A stretch of DNA of 64,000 nt from Myxococcus qinghaiensis (lineage in GTDB: Bacteria; Myxococcota; Myxococcia; Myxococcales; Myxococcaceae). The notes beneath the pieces were generated by a model. It did no database searches. It worked only from the letters and a program-made list of their open reading frames with translations, and was not told the origin of the DNA. Both the position numbers and the translations under genes were made by a program. Within the stretch, counting starts at the first letter, position 1; each line of letters begins with the position of its first letter. The stretch covers positions 1 to 64,000 of the forward strand of contig NZ_JAKCFA010000031.1 of assembly GCF_024198215.1 (NCBI RefSeq). Reading direction: 5' to 3'. Positions 1-7,283 of the stretch are shown piece after piece.

Positions 1-55
1 CCTTCTCCACCACCTCGGTCTCCTCAACCCGAGCCTCTTTCACCACCGGATTCAT
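1..55 (-). CDS. Possible 5' end of a gene running off the window
   Basis: An ATG on the minus strand at 55 opens a frame that stays open to the window edge. It encodes about 18 residues beginning MNPVVKEARVEETEVVEK, which are charged and rich in Glu and Val. A weak purine-rich stretch (GGCAGG) lies upstream of the ATG. There is too little sequence to name a family, and the frame may be chance. Confidence 0.3.
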   Translation of the reverse strand, partial: MNPVVKEARVEETEVVEK

Positions 56-880
56 CGTCCCTGCCTGGCTCGCCCTGCACACTAAACTGCTGGGTACGAA
101 CTGTCTCACTCACGTTGGCAGAGAGGGCAGCCCCGTAGCCCATGCGCGCACATGTCCTGGACTGAATGGCATCAGTACCTTGGTGCCATTCGTTCTGGCC
201 CCGAGGGACTGCCGGTGACAGTCACGCGGGAGGGAGCCTTCGCGCATCCGAGGCCGCAGGTTCGGCAGTCCAATCCGCTCGGAGCGGAGGGGCTCCCTTT
301 GAAGCCTCGAAAAAAGGCAATCGCACAGCATGATGTGCCGGATACGGCCATGCCGCGCACGCTGTACCTGCTCGCAGAATGCCCAGGAGGGTGCGAGCAT
401 GCGGGCGGCCTTCGGATGGTGCTGATCGCCGGCGCGGTCCTCTCCGCCCACGACTACGGCACGGTGGGCGAGCAGCTCATCGCCCTGGGTCGCGGCCTCA
501 GGGTGGGTGGAGCTGCGCAGTTCCTCTTTTCGTGAGGGTTCCGCTTGCCCGGAACGGTTGCTCATCTTGCTCCGGAATCGCTGCTCGGCTGGGCCTGGAA
601 TCGGCGCTCGCTGGTGGCCGGTGGCATCCGGAGGAGACGGGGGCCCGACTTGGACGGCCGCTGCAGAGGACAAGTGCGCGCGTGGAGGGAGACGTCAGCG
701 GACGATGAGTCGACCCACCTGGGCGTCGAGTTCATCCACTCCAGATAGGGCACACACAGCAGATACCCGGCCGGTGGGGAAGCCCAGCCCGCCGCGCGAT
801 TGTGAAGATGCTTCCCGATTGCTCGGCGGGGCAGCCACGCCGGTGGAGCCTGGGGGCATCGTGCTGGAGGTGCTCGACTC
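56..880. other. 825-base stretch with no supported gene
   Basis: Several overlapping open frames exist here on both strands, the longest 187 codons on the minus strand. None has a recognisable domain, a good ribosome binding site or a plausible protein composition; the predicted proteins are rich in Arg, Pro and His, as expected from out-of-frame reading of high-GC DNA. It may be a decayed accessory gene or long spacer. No repeat or RNA gene was recognised. Confidence 0.4.
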
Positions 881-1462
881 TCACCGCTTGCAGGACAAGG
901 TGTACCCAGTGCTCCAGTTCAGACCCTCCTGTGCGTACTCGCCACGCATGTTCATCTCGCCTGGCGAAACGACATGCTCCGTGTCCTTGATGCTCATCTT
1001 GCCCATGGGGCCGCTTGACTCTCCGACCCAGGTGATGCCGTCCGTGGACGAAGAGGTAGAGTATCCGCCCAGGTTGTCGATGATGACATTCATCCACTTG
1101 CGAGACGCTGCGTCGAACGTGCGGTACGATGTGAACTTGTATTTGTATTCGCCGGATGACACCGCGAAATCAGTTCGCAGCCATGCCTTGTCGAGGTCTG
1201 GCCTGAATTCGACGGTGACTTCGCTTGGGCTCGCACCGCCGGGCCCATGGACAGAGCCGCTACAGGTCCACCTCCCCGTCAGGTCCTTGGCCGCGTCAGC
1301 TAGCGCGGATGCGGCGGTGACCACGGGGTCGACCGTGGCGGTCGAGGTTTTCTCAGCGGCAGAGGTCGGGACAGCGTTGGACTGCCACGTCGAAGGCGTG
1401 CTGCGACATCCAGCCAGGCTGGCAATGGCGACGAACAAGACGGCGGATGGCCGCATGGACAT
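881..1462 (-). CDS. Lipoprotein with a DUF1579-like domain
   Basis: Encodes about 193 residues. I chose the ATG at 1462 because AGAGGAA lies about five bases upstream; a longer reading to 1501 lacks this site. The N-terminus is a lipoprotein signal: MSMRP, a hydrophobic stretch, then the lipobox LAGC at about residues 17-20. After a Ser/Thr/Ala-rich linker the mature part (from about residue 65) has the pattern of DUF1579-type proteins: LTGRWTCSGS, a Thr/Ser-rich beta-strand region, RKWMNVIIDNLGGYS and GITWVGES. Such proteins are predicted beta-barrel, lipocalin-like domains of unknown function. It is expected on a membrane facing the periplasm. No operon partner is evident. Confidence 0.75.
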   Translation of the reverse strand: MSMRPSAVLFVAIASLAGCRSTPSTWQSNAVPTSAAEKTSTATVDPVVTAASALADAAKDLTGRWTCSGSVHGPGGASPSEVTVEFRPDLDKAWLRTDFAVSSGEYKYKFTSYRTFDAASRKWMNVIIDNLGGYSTSSSTDGITWVGESSGPMGKMSIKDTEHVVSPGEMNMRGEYAQEGLNWSTGYTLSCKR

Positions 1463-1861
1463 GTATTCCTCTGGCGGATTTGTTGTGAAGACAGCTCGCA
1501 TCTAGAGCAGTCTCGGGCCTCGAGGAAAGAGCGCCGTTTACGCATGGATCGGCGGATCCAAGGGTGCTCTGGGTGAGACGCCCTGGCGAGACTGGGAAGG
1601 TGCACGCCAGAGAGCAGGGGCGGCGCAATGGCTCCCGCGAGTGACGCGCCGTCAGCGCCACCGCGGGGGCCACGGGTACCTGTGGGGCTCGGCGCACCCG
1701 TCAGGCGACACCTGCCTCCGTCATTCCCGAATCCGAAATGGGACGGGAGGCGCTCTTGACGGTGGGCAGGTTCCTGCTGTGCGCGGTTGCTGTTTCACCT
1801 CCTGCTCGATCTGTCGAATCGGAGGGCCAGCTTCTACGCGACGGAGACCTTGGACAGTCGG
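1463..1861. other. Intergenic stretch, nothing recognised
   Basis: About 400 bases lie between two minus-strand lipoprotein genes. Short frames occur but none has a convincing start site or domain. It presumably holds the terminator of the upstream gene (1862-2242) and the promoter of the downstream one (881-1462), but no clear hairpin or promoter stood out. Confidence 0.4.
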
Positions 1862-2242
1862 CTAGTAGCAGAGGGGAGATCGACCCACCCGCGTGCAGAT
1901 GCATTCACCGGGCGACGAGGGGCCCCAGCAGCATGGCACTGTCGTGATCTCGAGGCAGGTGGTGGTCTCCACGAAATCGCAGCTCGCCGCCGCGCATGCC
2001 GGAGGTGGGCAGGCCGTGAAGACGCCGTCGCACGTCACGCCCTGGTTGTTCGTGGCAGAGCAGGTTGTCGCGGACGCGGGACAACTGACTGAACCTGTCC
2101 CACAAAGGGCAGTGCAGCTTGAGAGTTCGTCCGAGGACGCGGCCAGCTCCGCGCTCTCGCCGGCCACTCCTGCCGGCACGCCTCCGCACGCCATCGCGAG
2201 AGTGGCGGCACAGGCCAACAGCCACAGCTTCAAGTTCTTCAT
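1862..2242 (-). CDS. Small cysteine-rich lipoprotein
   Basis: Encodes 126 residues. The ATG at 2242 follows a strong site, GGGAGGT, at the right spacing. The first 19 residues form a lipoprotein signal (KKxWLLACAATLAMAC type, lipobox LAMAC). The rest is short, acidic and very rich in Cys (13 or more in about 100 residues), including CTALCGTGSVSC, CCWG and CICTR, so it is probably disulfide-bonded outside the cytoplasm. It belongs to no family I can name; short Cys-rich lipoproteins of this type are common in myxobacterial genomes. It is divergent from the AAA+ gene at 2463. Function unknown. Confidence 0.75.
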   Translation of the reverse strand: MKNLKLWLLACAATLAMACGGVPAGVAGESAELAASSDELSSCTALCGTGSVSCPASATTCSATNNQGVTCDGVFTACPPPACAAASCDFVETTTCLEITTVPCCWGPSSPGECICTRVGRSPLCY

Positions 2243-2462
2243 TGCAGACCTCCCGTGGAAGGTGTGCGAGCGGAAGACGACCGAGCTGCGGGCCCTGACA
2301 AGCTGGCCAGAAAGGAAGTTCCAGAATCCTTGTTGGAAAGCACCCGCCGGTAGACTTCATCCGGGACGAGGCTCAGGATGCCAGCCGAGGCACATCGGCC
2401 CACTTCGCGAATCCTGGTCCTCTCGACGCGGATGATGACCAGGAAGGAGGGGTGGTCAGCCC

Positions 2463-3284
2463 ATGAGTCAAGACGAAGAGAATGAGCCGCCAGCCGAGCC
2501 CCACCGGCAAGGTCCCCAGAGGCTGGCGGACCTGATGCGAAAGGGCATGTCCCAGGCTCGTGAGCGGCCAGCAGCGGGGCTGGCCCAGCTCGAGGCCGGC
2601 TGGAAGCAACGGGAGGTGGAGTCGCGGCAGGCCAAGGCGACGGAGAAGGCCCGGCACGAGGCCGCCCAGGCCGACGCGTGGCCGCTACACCTGAAGCTGT
2701 GCCATGCCCCTCCGGAAGCCGTGGAAGCCCTCACCGGGGACAAGGTGCTGGAGACGGCTGCGCTGCGCGCCGCGAGGCACGTCCTGCAGGAGGGGCTGCG
2801 CACGCTGTTGCTGTCGGGCGGCACCGGGGTGGGGAAGACAGCCGGGGCGTGCCACCTCTTCAGATATGCGGTGCACCACGAGACGCGCACCGGTCAGCGG
2901 CTGCTCGAGTGGGATGCGTCCGCCGGGCTCTTCGTGCGCTGGTCGCAGTTGACGCTCATGCGCGACCCCAAGGCGGAGGACATGCTGCTTCTCCCGCGCG
3001 CTGTCCAGGTGCGCGTCCTGGTGGTGGACGATGTCAGTGGGCCGCTGGGCGAGGAGTTGGGGCCGCGCCAGCGGGAGCTCCTCGAGGAACTGGTGGACAG
3101 GCGGGACAGGCCCGGACTGGTGACGGCGTACACCACCCGCCTCTCGGTACAGCGGAAGGACGGCGGGCCCTCGGATTTCGCTACCCACGTAGGCGCGCGA
3201 GTCGTCTCCCGAATGAGCCGCCAGGGCACGTTCCACCTGGCCGACTGCGGAAACCGGGACCTGCGTCAGGGGGCGAAGCCGTGA
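2463..3284 (+). CDS. DnaC/IstB-like AAA+ ATPase
   Basis: Encodes 273 residues from an ATG preceded by a purine-rich site (AGGAAGGAGGGG). Residues 1-75 are charged and probably helical. The AAA+ core follows: Walker A GGTGVGKT at 119-126, Walker B VLVVDD at 185-190, a sensor-1-like TAYTT near 221, and an arginine-finger region RVVSRM at 246-251. This arrangement resembles DnaC, DnaI and IstB, which load the replicative helicase or assist transposases. No transposase, DnaB or primase gene lies beside it, so it is an orphan. It could be a remnant of a phage or plasmid replication module or a domesticated loader; the motifs look intact, so ATPase activity is plausible. Confidence 0.75.
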   Translation: MSQDEENEPPAEPHRQGPQRLADLMRKGMSQARERPAAGLAQLEAGWKQREVESRQAKATEKARHEAAQADAWPLHLKLCHAPPEAVEALTGDKVLETAALRAARHVLQEGLRTLLLSGGTGVGKTAGACHLFRYAVHHETRTGQRLLEWDASAGLFVRWSQLTLMRDPKAEDMLLLPRAVQVRVLVVDDVSGPLGEELGPRQRELLEELVDRRDRPGLVTAYTTRLSVQRKDGGPSDFATHVGARVVSRMSRQGTFHLADCGNRDLRQGAKP

Positions 3285-3479
3285 AGCGGTTCCTGGCACG
3301 CAGAGGGTGCTCTGGGGGCACCTTCGCCACCGAAAGGGACCTCCGTGCCGTCGGGGCTTGGAACGTCAGGCACCGCTCGTCCCATGCAGAGGCCTGACGT
3401 TCAGCTCCGGTCCACGAAACGAGTTCCTCCGGCTGTGATTCGGTGAAGGGTATCGGGTCCGTGGTAGGAGAGAACACCC

Positions 3480-4100
3480 GTGACAAGCATGCACATCAAT
3501 AAGCTGTGGGGACACGAAGCCATTCGGGCTCGACCGGGGATGTATGTGGGTGGGGAAGACCGGCCCGCACAGGCTGCTTCATTGCTCAAACTGACGGTCG
3601 AAGCCGTGGCCTCGACGAGAGATGGACCCGAGAGGATTCCGGTGGAGCTTCGGATATGGCCTGGGCCCGTATTTGAATTGTCCTGCCCGTGGGAGGACGC
3701 TCCGTTTCAACTGGTCAGCCATCGAGGGGCTTCCCTCAGCGTCATCGACCTGCACATGACGACCCTCTTCGTTGGGGCGGCTCCCTTGTGGGGCCTGCTG
3801 GGTTCGCAAGGAATCATCCTCAATGCCCTGTCGTCCCGAGTTCTCCTACAGACTTCGAACGGTGAGACGCGGCGAGAGGCAATGTACTCACGAGGGGGCA
3901 TCATCTCTCCCATGATGGACTTGCTGAACTCCTCATTGCACGGCTCGCGCGTCGTCTTTGAGCTCGACCCGTTATTCTTCGATGCCGACGCGCGAGCCCA
4001 TGCTCATTCGGATGCTGTGATTGAGGATCTGCGTACCCGATTCCCGTGGCTGACGGTTTCGCAACGTGCGGCCGATGCCTCTGCTGGGGACCCGTGGTGA
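3480..4100 (+). CDS. Orphan GyrB-like (GHKL fold) protein lacking ATP-site residues
   Basis: Encodes 206 residues from a GTG at 3480 (GGAGAG upstream; an ATG at 3489 is an alternative). Residues 11-25, GHEAIRARPGMYVGG, match the N-terminal signature of GyrB and ParE. Later segments also align by eye: LSVIDLHMTTL with the gyrase segment around VIMTVLHAGGKF, GLLGSQGIILNALS with GLHGVGVSVVNALS, and the SNGETRREAMYSRGG strand. The nucleotide-binding residues are missing: there is no Glu-Asn of the N box and no DDGRGIP; a WPGPVFELSCPWED strand stands in its place. The transducer, TOPRIM and C-terminal gyrase domains are absent. It looks like a stand-alone pseudo-ATPase. Base composition seems somewhat less GC-rich than the core genes, suggesting accessory DNA. 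Confidence 0.65.
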   Translation: MTSMHINKLWGHEAIRARPGMYVGGEDRPAQAASLLKLTVEAVASTRDGPERIPVELRIWPGPVFELSCPWEDAPFQLVSHRGASLSVIDLHMTTLFVGAAPLWGLLGSQGIILNALSSRVLLQTSNGETRREAMYSRGGIISPMMDLLNSSLHGSRVVFELDPLFFDADARAHAHSDAVIEDLRTRFPWLTVSQRAADASAGDPW

Positions 4101-4140
4101 CGCGCTCGTGCGCGTATCATCCGAACCGGTCAGGTGCAGA

Positions 4141-4169
4141 CAAGCAGGAGCTGTGCAATCTCCTGCTTG
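4141..4169. terminator. Hairpin between convergent genes
   Basis: A perfect 10-base-pair stem, CAAGCAGGAG / CTCCTGCTTG, encloses a 9-base loop. It sits between the ends of the convergent genes 3480-4100 and 4231-4584, where a bidirectional terminator is expected. No U-tract follows on either strand. Confidence 0.55.
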
Positions 4170-4230
4170 GACGCTGAGGCGAGTCGCCAAGCCTTCGCGA
4201 AGTCCAACCCGCCGCCACCCAGGTGTGAAC

Positions 4231-4584
4231 TCATCCGGGTCGTGGAGGGCGCAGGCTGGTCACCGGGAACTGCTGTCCATCCACGGGGAACTGGGTCACC
4301 TCTCCACAAGAGTCGCACGTGGCTTCGAAGTGGGTGGACGTCGGGTTGGAGCGGTTCTTCTTCCCGGGGGAGGGGAGCGTGGTGTGAGTGACGGTCACCA
4401 CATTGCTGTTGTACTTGCCGTCGCACTTGGGGCAGCGGAGCACCTTGATGAACTCATGCACGCCCTTCGGTACGCTCCTTGGTGCGAAGAAGTGACGCTT
4501 CACTCCGAGGACCATCATGTAGAGCCAGACACACAGGAAAAGGCCCACTGCGAGCCACGTCAGCGCGGAGGGGGATTCGTCCAT
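4231..4584 (-). CDS. Small membrane protein with a zinc-ribbon-like tail
   Basis: Encodes about 117 residues from the ATG at 4584. A GTG at 4605 would add seven residues, and neither start has a strong ribosome binding site. One or possibly two membrane segments lie near the N-terminus (LTWLAVGLFLCVWLYMMVLG), followed by a soluble domain with two Cys pairs, CPKC and CDSC, about 45 residues apart. These probably bind zinc as a ribbon. The family is not one I recognise. It lies next to, and in the same orientation as, the lipoprotein gene at 4665. Confidence 0.65.
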   Translation of the reverse strand: MDESPSALTWLAVGLFLCVWLYMMVLGVKRHFFAPRSVPKGVHEFIKVLRCPKCDGKYNSNVVTVTHTTLPSPGKKNRSNPTSTHFEATCDSCGEVTQFPVDGQQFPVTSLRPPRPG

Positions 4585-4664
4585 GGAGTGCGCCGAGACT
4601 ATCACGACAGGGCCGAACAGGCCCGCCCGGAATCCTCCCCGGGCGAGCCCTCACGGCGTGCGGA

Positions 4665-5825
4665 CTACGGCAGCGGCAGCAGCGAGCAGAGCAGCCCGCG
4701 CCCCGTCGTCCCCGCCGGGCAGCCCGCGCCCTGGCAGTACGTCACGCCCGAGTCCACCGCCGGATTGCCCAACAGCGCCGGGACGCGGACCTGACAGGTG
4801 CCCGTGGCCTGGTTGCCCGCCGCGTCCTGCACCCCGTAGGTGAACGTGTAGACGCGCCCGTTGCCCAGCAGCGCCGCCTCCGCGCGGACCAGCGCGGACT
4901 TGCCGTCCTGCGACAGCTTGACGTCATCACACGCCAACAGCCGCAGCAGGGACAGCGCGTCGTTCGACTCGTCGGAGCTGACGCGCACCAGCGTGCCCGT
5001 CTGCGCCAGCGACAGCTCCCCACCGCAGTTGTCCGTCGCGGGCAGCGCGCAGTCCGCCAGGGACACCAGCACGTAGTCCGAGCCCGCCGAGGGCGTCAGC
5101 ACGAGCCCGCGGCTGGCTCCGAGTACCGGCGCCGTGGTGTCCACGACGGTCACCGTCGCCGCGCAGCTGTTCGTGCTCGCGCCGTCCGTGACGTCCAGCT
5201 GAACCGGCGTCGTCCCCAGCGAGAACGGCCCCGAAGGAAGCTGTGTCACGCTGAATGGCCCCGGGAAGCCATCCGGGTCGTGAGAGCCGTTGTCCACCGA
5301 AGCCACGCCCTTGCAGGTCGCGTCCGCCGCCACCGTGACGTTCTTGCAGAGGGCCACCGGACCCTGGTTCGTCGCGCAGGGAATCGGGAAGTCGAACGCG
5401 GCGACGTTGTTGGTCTCATCGCCCTCTTCAAAGACTCCGTCATCGTCCGCGACCACCACCACCCGCTGGGTACCCTCGGGCACCGTGAACGAGAGCTGGA
5501 AGGGGAAGCTCTCACCCCCCACCAGGAAGGGCACGCTGATGGTGCCCAGACGTGTTCCGCCCGCCCCGGTGCCTCCCGCATAGACAGCCGCCGTGGAGCC
5601 TCCAATGCCCGACGTCCAGTTGTTCTTGATGGAGGCGGACAGCGTCAACGCCGTGGTCTGGCAGGACGCCACCAGGTCCTCGACGCTCAAGTCCAGCTCA
5701 CCCACCGCTCCTTCGTGGATGCCCAATTCGCCCACCGGCTGCGGGGTCTCCTCGGGATTCACACCGTCACAACCTCCCAACAACAGCAGCGCCGCGAGCG
5801 CGGGAACTCCCAATGCACGTGTCAT
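4665..5825 (-). CDS. Secreted lipoprotein with CARDB-like and HYR-like domains
   Basis: Encodes 386 residues. The N-terminus is a lipoprotein signal (ALAALLLLGGCDG, lipobox LGGC at about 16-19). Residues about 50-150 resemble a CARDB domain: beta strands, SGIGGSTAAVY and the calcium-site-like DDDGVFEEGDETNNV. Residues about 155-235 resemble a HYR module (PVALCKNVTVAADATC, GTTPVQLDVTDGASTNSC, VVDTTAPV). A further Cys-containing beta-rich segment, YTFTYGVQDAAGNQATGTC, follows. The Cys residues probably form disulfides in the cell envelope. Such modular adhesin-like lipoproteins are frequent in myxobacteria. A partner or substrate cannot be deduced. Confidence 0.75.
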   Translation of the reverse strand: MTRALGVPALAALLLLGGCDGVNPEETPQPVGELGIHEGAVGELDLSVEDLVASCQTTALTLSASIKNNWTSGIGGSTAAVYAGGTGAGGTRLGTISVPFLVGGESFPFQLSFTVPEGTQRVVVVADDDGVFEEGDETNNVAAFDFPIPCATNQGPVALCKNVTVAADATCKGVASVDNGSHDPDGFPGPFSVTQLPSGPFSLGTTPVQLDVTDGASTNSCAATVTVVDTTAPVLGASRGLVLTPSAGSDYVLVSLADCALPATDNCGGELSLAQTGTLVRVSSDESNDALSLLRLLACDDVKLSQDGKSALVRAEAALLGNGRVYTFTYGVQDAAGNQATGTCQVRVPALLGNPAVDSGVTYCQGAGCPAGTTGRGLLCSLLPLP

Positions 5826-6102
5826 GTCTGGCTCCGGTCAAGGCCTCTCATCGAGGCGGATTCCAGATTAATCCAAGAGCTCGTGTCTGTTTAGATGGGT
5901 CATTGACTGAGACAAGGGTCCTCGTGGCCTCTGGGTAGCGCATGACGCGTTCGAGGCGATTTGCATGCCTGCTCGTCCTCGCCCTTTCTTGAAAAGCGAG
6001 GTGCGCGTCAGGTCCACGAGTGTCAGCGCGCTGTTGGCGGACAGCCATCAAGAGAGTGATTGATGGCGCCAGTGGCTCATGTCGGTGCGGGCCAGAGAGA
6101 CT

Positions 6103-6525
6103 TCAGGTCGCGTTGATTCCCGCGAGGATGAGTCCCACGCCGGCCGTGAACAGGCCGAGCGTGAGGCTCGCCGCTCCCACCCACAGCAGGGCGAGGAGCC
6201 GGTTGGGCCGCTGAGGGTCCTTGCCCAGCACGGAGAGGAAGAAGCCCGCGGGCATGAGCAGCGCGGCCACCGGCACTCCGAAGCGCGCGACCAGGTCGAA
6301 GCCGAGCGGCATCCGGGCCGCGTCGAGCACCACCAGGATGACGAGGCTGAGCAGCAGCAACACGGCCGCATGTGCATGGCCCGCGCGGAAGAAGTTCTTC
6401 TGCAGCGCGTTCGCGGGGATACTCCCCCGTCCAACACGCGTCAGGAACCATCCGCCCGATTCCACGGTGATGAGTGACAGCAGCAGGACGCCGAAGAGGA
6501 TGAGGGTGTGGGGTTGGATACTCAT
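6103..6525 (-). CDS. Small integral membrane protein divergent from a MerR regulator
   Basis: Encodes about 140 residues from the ATG at 6525; a TTG at 6534 would add three. Four hydrophobic helices are evident: LILFGVLLLSLITVESGGW, AAVLLLLSLVILVVL, VPVAALLMPAGFFLSVL and LLALLWVGAASLTLGLFTAGVGLIL. A polar loop with FFRAGHAHA lies after helix 1. I do not recognise the family. The gene is divergent from the MerR-type gene at 6573, and inverted repeats overlap its promoter and start, so it is probably that regulator's target. Confidence 0.7.
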   Translation of the reverse strand: MSIQPHTLILFGVLLLSLITVESGGWFLTRVGRGSIPANALQKNFFRAGHAHAAVLLLLSLVILVVLDAARMPLGFDLVARFGVPVAALLMPAGFFLSVLGKDPQRPNRLLALLWVGAASLTLGLFTAGVGLILAGINAT

Positions 6526-6554
6526 GGTATCCAATGGTAGATACCTTGGGTATC
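6526..6554. promoter_or_regulatory. Probable MerR-type operator in a divergent promoter
   Basis: The 47-base gap between the divergent genes holds GGTATC at 6526-6531, its reverse complement GATACC at 6540-6545, and GGTATC again at 6549-6554. The two overlapping inverted repeats have 8-base and 3-base spacers. The longer word GGTATCCAATG is also directly repeated (6526-6536 and 6549-6559). The position immediately before the MerR-like gene and abutting the start of the opposite gene fits an autoregulated operator. Confidence 0.65.
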
Positions 6555-6572
6555 CAATGCAAGGGGCCGTGC

Positions 6573-7259
6573 ATGCGCATCTCTGAACTCGTGGAGCGGA
6601 CGGGCGTTCCGCTCGCGACGCTCAAGTTCTACCTGCGGGAGGGGCTCCTGCCGGCGGGCGAGGCGACGTCGGCGACGCGGGCCGAGTACGGCGAGGCCCA
6701 TGTGCGGCGCATCGCGGTGATTCGCGCGCTCACGGAGACGGTGGGCCTCAGCGTGCAGAAGGCGCGGGAGGTGCTCGCGCTCATCGACCGCCCGGAGGAC
6801 GACCTCTTCGCGACGCTGGGCCGGGCGATTGCCGCGCTGCCGCCCGACGTGACGCCCAAGTCCACCCAGGACCACCCCCGGGCGCGCGCGGTGCTGGAGA
6901 AGCTGGGCCAGGTCTATGACCCCGGGTTCGTCGCGGTCGCCCAGCTGGAGCAGGCGCTCGCCGCGGCCGAGTCCGCGGGCATTCCTCTGGATGACGCGCG
7001 CCTGGCGGTCTACGGGCCGCACATCCGCGCCATCGCCGAGTTCGACGTCGACAGCATCCCCCGGGAGGCCACGGCCGCCGTTGAGTACGCCGTGCTGGGA
7101 ACGGCGGTCCACGAGCCCGTGCTCATCGCGCTGCGTCGGCTCGCGCATCAGGATGTCGCGGCGCGACGGCTGGGAAAGAAGGGCCCGGACCCGCGCGCCT
7201 CGAAGCGACCTCCCGCGCGAGGTGCGTCGTCCGGTCGCTCCCGGCCCAAGGAGTCCTGA
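6573..7259 (+). CDS. MerR-family transcriptional regulator
   Basis: Encodes 228 residues. I chose the ATG at 6573 because AAGGGG lies six bases upstream and the protein then begins at the usual MerR winged-helix start: MRISELVERTGVPLATLKFY, followed by LREGLLP, EYGEAHVRRIAVIRAL and TVGLSVQKAREVLALI. The C-terminal 140 residues form a helical effector domain without the Cys ligands of metal sensors, so the signal is probably organic or unknown. The tail is basic and disordered-looking. Inverted repeats in front of the gene suggest it controls itself and the divergent membrane protein. It is convergent with the CorC-like gene, whose end lies about 20 bases away. Confidence 0.85.
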   Translation: MRISELVERTGVPLATLKFYLREGLLPAGEATSATRAEYGEAHVRRIAVIRALTETVGLSVQKAREVLALIDRPEDDLFATLGRAIAALPPDVTPKSTQDHPRARAVLEKLGQVYDPGFVAVAQLEQALAAAESAGIPLDDARLAVYGPHIRAIAEFDVDSIPREATAAVEYAVLGTAVHEPVLIALRRLAHQDVAARRLGKKGPDPRASKRPPARGASSGRSRPKES

Positions 7260-7283
7260 GGTTTCCGCCGCCGGCGGCTCAGG
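7255..7283. terminator. Possible shared hairpin between convergent genes
   Basis: CCTGAG at 7255-7260 can pair with CTCAGG at 7278-7283, and a GC-only palindrome (GCCGCCGGCGGC) lies inside. It overlaps the stop codons of the convergent MerR and CorC-like genes. There is no U-tract, so its role as a terminator is tentative. Confidence 0.3.

Noticed and set aside
110..673. A 187-codon minus-strand frame near the window start
   Set aside because: No ribosome binding site, no domain and shadow-like composition; it may be a decayed gene but cannot be supported.
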